From: JAAZNO01 sp012798275
GTDB lineage: Bacteria; Chloroflexota; Anaerolineae; B4-G1; SLSP01
Reading direction: 5' to 3'
Length of the DNA: 37,201 bases
NCBI GenBank assembly: GCA_035347995.1
Contig: DAOPQD010000025.1
Span: 1 to 37,201 of the forward strand
A program made the position numbers and the translations under genes. Each line of letters starts with the position of its first letter. The first letter of the stretch is position 1. Positions 31,525-37,201 of this stretch are shown one piece after another. Below the pieces are notes generated by a model. It ran no database searches and was not told where the DNA came from. It was given only the letters and a program-made list of their open reading frames with translations.

Positions 31525-32487
31525 TTATTGCCCCGGCTGGGTGATAAAGTCCGCGCGCGCGCTGGTCACCAGTTTCTCAATGGTATAGGCGGTCGTCTCG
31601 ACGAAGTACTCCGAGTTTGAGCCCTTAACCACATAATTACCGCTCGCGGTCTGTGCGCCGATGGTCAGAGTGATCACCTGATCCGCGGTCTTCAGCGTGA
31701 CCACGGCATTCGGGCTGGCCATCCCGTAAGCCGGCAATTCCGTCTTGCCCAAGGGTTTGTTAACCGCCACCGAAGCCGCCTGGCTGATCACGCTGCGGAT
31801 GGCGGCAGAATCCGCGGTTTCCCCGGCGTTGAGGTCTGCCAGCGTCCATTCTCGGGCCGCCGTGCCCTCCTCGCCCGCAGCCGCCTCGACCGGCAGAAAG
31901 GTCAAACTGCCCTGAGCGTTTTCCAACGTCACCTGCAGCAGTGAATCCACGGGGACGCTGAGATATCCTACCTGAATCCACGAGGCCGGCAGCGCGCTCA
32001 CCTCCCAGCTCGTCAGAGCGCTGGTCAGGTACGTCTCATCCTGACCTTCTACCCGGAAGTGCGTCGTGGTGTATTGCGGCGTGGTGCCCAGGTAAAGGAT
32101 TTGCGCCGAGCCGTCCGCCAGTTCCAACGTCAGGCGGCGCACAAAGTTGTCTTTCCCCACCTGCAAGCGCTGATGACTGGCTTCCGTCCGGGTCACCAGG
32201 CGATCGCTGGTCAGCCCTACGACCTTGTCCAACAGCGACGTGATCGTGCTGGCGTTCGCCGGATAGTCTTCGGCGTCCGGCAAAATCCAGCCATCGCCAG
32301 AGCGGCGCAGGTACACCGAATTCCCGTCACTGTCGGCAATCCGCAGGGCAACGACATCCTCAGTCTTGAGATCGGGGAAGGCGCGTTCGCCGCTGCCGCT
32401 GGCCGCCGTATGTGGCCAGAACACGACGGCGATCAACACCAGTTGCACCAGCAGGACGCCCGCGAGGATTTGTTGATGGCGCTTCAT
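31525..32487 (-). CDS. DUF4340 protein, auxiliary to the Gld-type ABC system
   Basis: The 320-residue protein has an N-terminal signal anchor (about 7-27, ILAGVLLVQLVLIAVVFWP) and an extracytoplasmic domain of repeated beta-rich units (DVVALRIADSDGNSVYLRRSGDGW; ITLTIGAQTASGNYVVKGSNSEYFVE). This fits the DUF4340 family, commonly encoded beside GldG-like genes. Its ATG overlaps the upstream stop (ATGA at 32484-32487), so it is translated with the fused permease. Its role is unknown; a periplasmic or cell-surface partner of the transporter is likely. Confidence 0.85.
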   Translation of the reverse strand: MKRHQQILAGVLLVQLVLIAVVFWPHTAASGSGERAFPDLKTEDVVALRIADSDGNSVYLRRSGDGWILPDAEDYPANASTITSLLDKVVGLTSDRLVTRTEASHQRLQVGKDNFVRRLTLELADGSAQILYLGTTPQYTTTHFRVEGQDETYLTSALTSWEVSALPASWIQVGYLSVPVDSLLQVTLENAQGSLTFLPVEAAAGEEGTAAREWTLADLNAGETADSAAIRSVISQAASVAVNKPLGKTELPAYGMASPNAVVTLKTADQVITLTIGAQTASGNYVVKGSNSEYFVETTAYTIEKLVTSARADFITQPGQ

Positions 32488-35435
32488 GCCTTCACCTCCT
32501 TCACCTCAGTCGTGTGTGAATCTGCGACATGCCTGGGCTTCAGGGAAGCGTCGGGCACTAAGGCCATCGGCTTCTCATTGCGCCGGCGGACGCTTCCCAC
32601 CACCCCCACCACGATCAACGCCAGGAACGACACCACGTAGTTAGCCGCCTCCACCATGGAACGCTGCTGATCGTCCAAAGCCGCCAACACGCGCACCGAC
32701 GTACCTCGAGCGCGGATGCTCAACAGGTCGAGGTCCTCGGTCGCCCAGGCAACCGCATTCTGGATCAACTTGAGATTGTTCTGATAGCGTTCCCCCGACA
32801 GCTGCGCTGAGAGACTGAAGATGATGTCATCCAGGAATTCGGAGCTGCCGATAACCACCAGGCGCGCGGCGGCCGATGACGTCGTGATGGTGCCCATCGT
32901 TTGCGTCATGGCCGTCGTTGCCGTAGGACTCGCCGTCGTCGCCAGCGGCGAGGGCTTGCCGCTGAAAGCGCTCTCGAAGGACCCCTGGATCACCACCGCT
33001 AACGGATAGCTCTGCCGGGTCTCACCCAACGGGAATCCCAGCTCCGGGTACTGATCCAAATCCGGCACGATGGTCGGGGCGGCGCCCAGCTGCGTCGGAT
33101 CGCCGGCCACTTTCCACGAGGCCGCTGTAGATTGTAGTAGCACCGTCACTTCCCGGTTAGCGTTCTTCGTCTCATCCACCACCAGCGGCGAGGCCCAGTT
33201 CAACGTCACCGCCGGGAGGTTGGAGATGATGGGGTGACCTTTCGCCATACCGTCGGCGCGCACATCCACGAAGAAGGGGTAAGGGATGGCCTGAATCTCC
33301 TGCACCTGGTACCCACTGACCTCGCGATTCACAGCCACGGGGAAAGGTTCGTTACGGGTATCGAGCACCAGGGCCGGTTCCACCTGTACGCCGTAGCTCT
33401 CCAACAACGAGGTCACACCGTTGTAGAGCGGCTGCGCGATCATCCCACCCATCAGGGGATCCAGAGCCAGCTTGTACATACCGCTTGCCACCACCACAGC
33501 GCCGCCGCGCATGAGGTATTGATCCACGGCGTAGCTTTCCTTGTCACTCCAGTTCTCAGGCGCCACCAACACCAACACATCCACGTCTGCCGGCACCTCG
33601 CCCGTGCTCAGGTCCAGCGTGCGGACCTCGTATTCCTGCTGCAAAGCTTCCGTCAAAGCATCCCAGCTCTGGAGCGGTTGCTGCGTCTGCCCGTAGATGT
33701 CCGTCGTCGCCGCCGTAGAGGGCACCCACAGCCCCACCACTTTGAGGAATCCACTGGAGGCGCGTTTCAACCCCGATTCAATGGTCGTGCGGATGTCCGC
33801 CTCCCCCAAATCGCCCGTAGGATAGATCGGCTTCGCCGTGTCGCCGGCCTCCAGCACCATCGTCAGGTAGTAAGTATCCGAGGAGAACAACGAAGCCGTA
33901 TACGGACGCACGCCATAAGTCTCGTACAATTCGTCGGGCGTCATGTCGCTATCGGGCCCCGTCGGGTCCACCTTGCGGAACACAAACTTCCCCTCGGAGC
34001 GGGCAGCCATGTCCTCAGCCACCCGCTGAATGGTCGCCGGCACGTCCGCCAACCCTTCGGGCAGCGTAGATTCGGTGACGTAGAGAGTCAACGTCGCCGG
34101 CTTGTCGAATGACGCCAGCACAGCATCCACGCTCTGAAAGCCGTAGACCGTCTTTTTGATCGCGCTGGTGAGGTCGTACTCCAGATTGCGCAAGAAAACC
34201 TGCACCCCGCCACTGGCATCCTGCTGTACGTCAATCAAATCCTGGAAATTGAGCACCTGGCTTTGATCGCCATAGCGGATGAGGATGTCGAAGTAAGCGT
34301 TGATGACCGACGTCTCGTAACGATCCGAGACCTGGAACGGTGAAGGCGTGATGCCATAGAGCTGATTGGCTTCGGCCTCCTTGTCGGGATCGTCGGCCGG
34401 ATCGAGGATCTCCAACTGCACCTTGCCGCGCGAAGCGACTTCGTACTCATGCAGCATGTCCCGCACCGTCGGCACCAGGGGGGCCAGCAACGGATGGGTC
34501 TTCGCGCTGAAGTACCCCCGGATCAACAACGGCTCCTGCAGGTTCTCCAGCAAATCGCGCGTCGCCTGCGAGAGGCTGAACTCGCGCTGCTCCGTCAAGT
34601 CCACGCGCAAGCCATTGAGGGGATACACCCAGATGTTGGCGAGGATCAGGTTGACGATCAACAACCCCGAGGTGAGCTTCACGCTCGTGCGCTGCTGCCG
34701 GGTGCGTTCCCCGTGACTCCAGCTCTTCATTCTCAAGGAAAGCACGTTGAGCGCGAGGAAAATGCCGGTCAAAGTGAGGTAATAGAGCAGGTCTCGGAAG
34801 TCAACCACGCCCCGTTGGATGCTCTCGAAGCGGCTGCCCACGCCAATCGCGCGCAGGATCTCCCCCGTCTGTTGGCCGACGAAATCCGTCACGCCCGCAG
34901 AGCCCACCAGATAGAGCACGCCGCAGATCAACACCGTGGAGATCAACGCCACGATCTGATTATCGGTGCGCGAGGAGACTGCCAGGCCGATCGCGGCATA
35001 CACCCCTGCCAGCAGCACCGACGCCAGATAGCCGCCGATCACCGGCCCCCAGTCCAGATTTCCAAACAGGGCCACGGTCAGCGGCAGAGAGAACGTCAGC
35101 GCCAGGGCCAGCACCACCAGCGCGACGACAGCGAGGAATTTCCCGATGACCAGCTGCACCGGGGAAACGGGCAGGGTCAGGAGGACTTCCAACGTCCCCA
35201 CGCGCTGTTCCTCACTCCACTGCCGCATTGTCAGCGCCGCGACCAGGAAGATCAACAACACTGGCGTCCATTGGAACAACGGTCGCACATCCGCGATGCC
35301 GCGGGCGAAGAAAGTGGCGACCCAGAAGAAGGTGAACAACGTCGCCGCCAGGAACGCGCCGATAAAGATCACCGCCATCGGCGAGCCAAAATAACCGCGC
35401 AATTCTTTTCGGGTAATCGCCAGCACCTGCTTCAT
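32484..35435 (-). CDS. Fused GldF-like permease and GldG-like auxiliary protein
   Basis: The first 240 or so of 983 residues form an ABC-2 permease with about six membrane segments, including the cytoplasmic EEQRVGTLEVLLTLPVS stretch typical of GldF/ABC-2 proteins. Another membrane segment (about 255-275) leads into a large extracytoplasmic GldG/ABC_transp_aux domain (about 280-900: LSQATRDLLENLQEPLLIRGYF, VDVLVLVAPENWSDKESYAVDQYL). The protein ends with a C-terminal membrane helix (about 932-950) and a basic tail. In Bacteroidota GldF and GldG are separate proteins; here they are one chain. Start and stop overlap both neighbours by ATGA. Confidence 0.9.
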   Translation of the reverse strand: MKQVLAITRKELRGYFGSPMAVIFIGAFLAATLFTFFWVATFFARGIADVRPLFQWTPVLLIFLVAALTMRQWSEEQRVGTLEVLLTLPVSPVQLVIGKFLAVVALVVLALALTFSLPLTVALFGNLDWGPVIGGYLASVLLAGVYAAIGLAVSSRTDNQIVALISTVLICGVLYLVGSAGVTDFVGQQTGEILRAIGVGSRFESIQRGVVDFRDLLYYLTLTGIFLALNVLSLRMKSWSHGERTRQQRTSVKLTSGLLIVNLILANIWVYPLNGLRVDLTEQREFSLSQATRDLLENLQEPLLIRGYFSAKTHPLLAPLVPTVRDMLHEYEVASRGKVQLEILDPADDPDKEAEANQLYGITPSPFQVSDRYETSVINAYFDILIRYGDQSQVLNFQDLIDVQQDASGGVQVFLRNLEYDLTSAIKKTVYGFQSVDAVLASFDKPATLTLYVTESTLPEGLADVPATIQRVAEDMAARSEGKFVFRKVDPTGPDSDMTPDELYETYGVRPYTASLFSSDTYYLTMVLEAGDTAKPIYPTGDLGEADIRTTIESGLKRASSGFLKVVGLWVPSTAATTDIYGQTQQPLQSWDALTEALQQEYEVRTLDLSTGEVPADVDVLVLVAPENWSDKESYAVDQYLMRGGAVVVASGMYKLALDPLMGGMIAQPLYNGVTSLLESYGVQVEPALVLDTRNEPFPVAVNREVSGYQVQEIQAIPYPFFVDVRADGMAKGHPIISNLPAVTLNWASPLVVDETKNANREVTVLLQSTAASWKVAGDPTQLGAAPTIVPDLDQYPELGFPLGETRQSYPLAVVIQGSFESAFSGKPSPLATTASPTATTAMTQTMGTITTSSAAARLVVIGSSEFLDDIIFSLSAQLSGERYQNNLKLIQNAVAWATEDLDLLSIRARGTSVRVLAALDDQQRSMVEAANYVVSFLALIVVGVVGSVRRRNEKPMALVPDASLKPRHVADSHTTEVKEVKA

Positions 35436-36370
35436 GCCGCCACCTCCGCATGGGCCGCCAGCTCATTGAAGACCATCTCCAACGTGCGCACATCGCGCCG
35501 CAACTCACGGAGCGGCCATTGGTGGGAGCGCACCAGGTCGTAAATCGCAGGGCACAGGTCCAGGCCGGTTTCCGACTGCCCCAACACACGGTAGCCGGGA
35601 AACCCGTCACCGCTGCGGAAAATCTCTACATTCCGCACCCCCGGCATAGCGCGCAGAGCCGCAAGCGCATCCGGCGCCGGCCTCGAGAAGATCACCACCG
35701 CATTTGAAGTCGCCGCCAGGTCTGCCAGGCGCGCGTCGGCCCGCACTGCACCGTTCATCAAAATGATCGCCCGGTCGCACACCATCTCCACCTCCGAAAG
35801 GATGTGCGTGGAGAAGAGGATCGTCGTGTGCTCCGCCAGGTTCCGAATCAGCTGCCGGATTTCCACAATCTGCGTAGGATCGAGGCCCACCGTCGGCTCA
35901 TCCAGGATCAGGATTTGCGGGCGGTGCATAATCGCCTGCGCCAATCCCACCCGCTGCCGGTATCCCCGGCTCAACTGGCCGATAGGGCGCGTCAGGTGAT
36001 CCTGCAACCCGGTCGCGTAGATGGCTGCAGAAAGCAGCTCCGGCTGCTCCGCTTCGGGGATCTGGCGCAAGTCCGCCATAAACTGCAGATAAGATTGCAC
36101 CGTCAATTCGGGGTACAGCGGTGCGGTCTCCGGCAAATAGCCGATCTGCGCCTGCACCTCGCGGGTATGCTCCAGCACGTTCAAGCCGTTGATGAGCACG
36201 ACCCCTTCATCCGGCTGCAGATACCCCGTGAGGATCTTGAGGATGGTGGTTTTGCCGGCGCCATTCGGCCCCACCAGTCCCACAATCTCCTGGGGAGCGA
36301 TGTTAAAAGACACCCCCCGCAAAGCTTCAATGGCTCCATACGATTTCGTCAATGCACTGACTTCAATCAT
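35432..36370 (-). CDS. ABC transporter ATP-binding protein (GldA-like)
   Basis: The 312-residue ATPase has Walker A GPNGAGKTT (about 34-42), signature LSRGYRQRVGLAQA (about 131-144), Walker B LILDEPTVGLDP and switch His in FSTHILSE. A C-terminal extension of about 90 residues follows. It powers the fused permease encoded next (ATGA overlap at 35432-35435). The ATG at 36370 has GAGG upstream; a GTG six bases earlier is less likely. A TATAGT at 36438-36443 (minus) may be its -10. The 306-base divergent region upstream otherwise holds only the rnhA leader. Confidence 0.92.
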   Translation of the reverse strand: MIEVSALTKSYGAIEALRGVSFNIAPQEIVGLVGPNGAGKTTILKILTGYLQPDEGVVLINGLNVLEHTREVQAQIGYLPETAPLYPELTVQSYLQFMADLRQIPEAEQPELLSAAIYATGLQDHLTRPIGQLSRGYRQRVGLAQAIMHRPQILILDEPTVGLDPTQIVEIRQLIRNLAEHTTILFSTHILSEVEMVCDRAIILMNGAVRADARLADLAATSNAVVIFSRPAPDALAALRAMPGVRNVEIFRSGDGFPGYRVLGQSETGLDLCPAIYDLVRSHQWPLRELRRDVRTLEMVFNELAAHAEVAA

Positions 36371-36635
36371 AAACACCTCACTCTGTGGTATAGGACCTCT
36401 CGGCTTCCCGCCGGGAACCAGACAAAAACCATCTTACACTATAGCACACCCCCTTCCAGCGCGTCCTTAAAAGTGGCTACAGGCAAGTTTAAGAGCAGCT
36501 TAAGACATCGGGCTGAAATCTATGCCATGGCCTGCTACAGCGCACTCCACACGCCCACGGAAGGAGGTGACCCTATCTATCACCTACACGTCGTTCGGAA
36601 ACGTGTTACAATTACCCATTCAAGAAGGAGTTGAC

Positions 36636-36674
36636 ATGTTCCCGCAGCACACCACCGAAAATAAAAAGGAATGA
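36636..36674 (+). other. Micro-ORF in the rnhA leader (MF.QHTT family, copy 3)
   Basis: ATG 36636-36638 to TGA 36672-36674 encodes 12 residues, MFPQHTTENKKE, with AAGGAG five bases upstream. It ends two bases before the rnhA ATG at 36677, an arrangement suited to translational coupling. A -10-like TACAAT lies at 36607-36612. The nucleotide sequence matches the copies at 279-329 and 27052-27099. Confidence 0.4.
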
Positions 36675-36676
36675 CT

Positions 36677-37156
36677 ATGCCGCTCAAACACGTCGCCATC
36701 TACACGGACGGCGCCGCCTCAGGCAATCCGGGGCTCGGTGGCTACGGCGTCATCCTCGAATTCCAGGGAAAACGCAAGGAGCTTTCTGGCGGTTATCGCC
36801 GCACCACCAACAATCGCATGGAGCTGCTGGCAGCCGTCGTCGGCCTTGAAGCGCTCAAGGAACGCTGCGAGGTCACCCTCTATACCGACTCGGCTTACCT
36901 GGTGCACGCCATCAACGAAGGGTGGGCCCAGCGCTGGCGCGCTCACGGCTGGATGCGCAATAAAAATGAACCCGCGCTCAACCCCGATCTATGGGAACGC
37001 CTGTTGCGGCTCTGCGAACAACATGAGGTACACTTCGTATGGGTGAAGGGGCACGCTGGCCATCCAGAAAACGAACGCTGTGACCAGCTCGCTCAGGAAG
37101 CAGCGCGAGGCATCAACCTGCCGGTAGACACAGCCTACGAGCATCGCAGCGCATAA
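36677..37156 (+). CDS. rnhA: Ribonuclease HI
   Basis: This enzyme cleaves the RNA strand of RNA-DNA hybrids (R-loops, primers). The 159 residues carry the complete active site: Asp11 (YTDGAASGNPG), Glu49 (NNRMELLA), Asp71 (YTDSAYLV), His126 (GHAGHPENERCD) and Asp136. The basic handle region (AQRWRAHGWMRNKNEP) is present. The ATG at 36677 has AAGGA six bases upstream; the ATG at 36671 has no spacing to it and overlaps the micro-ORF stop. Confidence 0.96.
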   Translation: MPLKHVAIYTDGAASGNPGLGGYGVILEFQGKRKELSGGYRRTTNNRMELLAAVVGLEALKERCEVTLYTDSAYLVHAINEGWAQRWRAHGWMRNKNEPALNPDLWERLLRLCEQHEVHFVWVKGHAGHPENERCDQLAQEAARGINLPVDTAYEHRSA

Positions 37157-37159
37157 ACG

Positions 37160-37196
37160 AGCATGCCAGCCCGATTGCTATCGAGGCTGGCATGCT
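37160..37196 (+). terminator. Terminator hairpin after rnhA
   Basis: A perfect 12-bp stem (37160-37171 with 37185-37196) with a 13-nt loop follows the stop by three bases. The window ends before a T-tract could be judged. Confidence 0.55.
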
Positions 37197-37201
37197 TCTG
37201 C

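Noticed and set aside
31525..36370. Interpretation of the Gld-like cassette as a gliding-motility locus
   Set aside because: Only the ABC components are present and such cassettes occur in many non-gliding bacteria.
36558..36585. Perfect Shine-Dalgarno AAGGAGGTGA upstream of rnhA
   Set aside because: No start codon with an open frame follows at a usable distance. It pairs with TCACCT downstream in a small hairpin and may be chance or a relic.

Overview
The window is GC-rich bacterial chromosome (no phage, plasmid or CRISPR signals) and most resembles Chloroflexota (Anaerolineae/Caldilineae-like). The basis for that is indirect: a surface-protein remnant ends in a YLPLVLR-type tail that I recall from many secreted Chloroflexota proteins, and a GldA / GldF-GldG / DUF4340 cassette occurs together with an R3H-domain SpoIIIAA-like ATPase. 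No rRNA is present, so the assignment is an inference.

Layout. 1-3481: a sensor histidine kinase translationally coupled to a membrane-anchored TIM-barrel-like protein (both minus), framed by two copies of a structured intergenic repeat. 3482-7099 (minus): the condensin subunit SMC. 7431-9752 (plus): cupin, BaiN/HI0933-type flavoprotein and a surface-protein remnant. 10119-14112 (plus): a NatA/NatB-type ABC-2 exporter with two paralogous permeases, then a soluble S26-type peptidase. 14309-17314 (plus): an XdhD-like molybdenum hydroxylase whose fused ferredoxin region has lost all eight iron-sulfur cysteines. 17315-18029: a third repeat array. 18030-23981 (minus): a tight six-gene operon (R3H/SpoIIIAA-like ATPase, tmk, metallophosphoesterase, MarR regulator, nitrilase-type amidase, HAD-IIA phosphatase). 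24404-27519 (plus): MFS transporter, SDR-type epimerase and RidA. 27729-28154 (minus): four tRNA genes (two identical Arg-GCG, Ser-GCU, Ser-UGA). 28511-31450: GNAT acetyltransferase, an ECF sigma factor with a small membrane protein (minus), and DegV. 31525-36370 (minus): the GldA-GldFG-DUF4340 operon. 36677-37156 (plus): RNase HI.

The most unusual content is between the genes. At least six intergenic regions carry related composite cassettes, each in the same orientation as the gene it precedes or follows. A cassette starts with a Shine-Dalgarno-preceded micro-ORF (MCWR...ENV or MFLRHTT...ENV). It continues either with three strong hairpins (type I, about 425 bp per unit) or with a GACACGAGCC / GATTCGTGAAATTCGTG block (type II). 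It ends in an ATTTTC-GARGAG ribosome-binding segment abutting the next ATG, which is another micro-ORF or a real gene (histidine kinase, ABC ATPase, R3H ATPase, RidA). The hairpin stems differ between copies by paired, compensatory changes. I do not recognise this family as described. Two short inverted-repeat elements resembling MITEs are also present, one of which supplies the stop codon of ridA.

How the genes work together. The six-gene minus operon mixes nucleotide supply (tmk) with small-molecule hydrolases under a MarR-type regulator. The two ABC-2 systems are independent exporter-like machines, the second with extracytoplasmic auxiliary domains of the Gld type. SMC and RNase HI are chromosome-maintenance functions. 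The remaining genes are mostly single transcription units with their own recognisable promoters.
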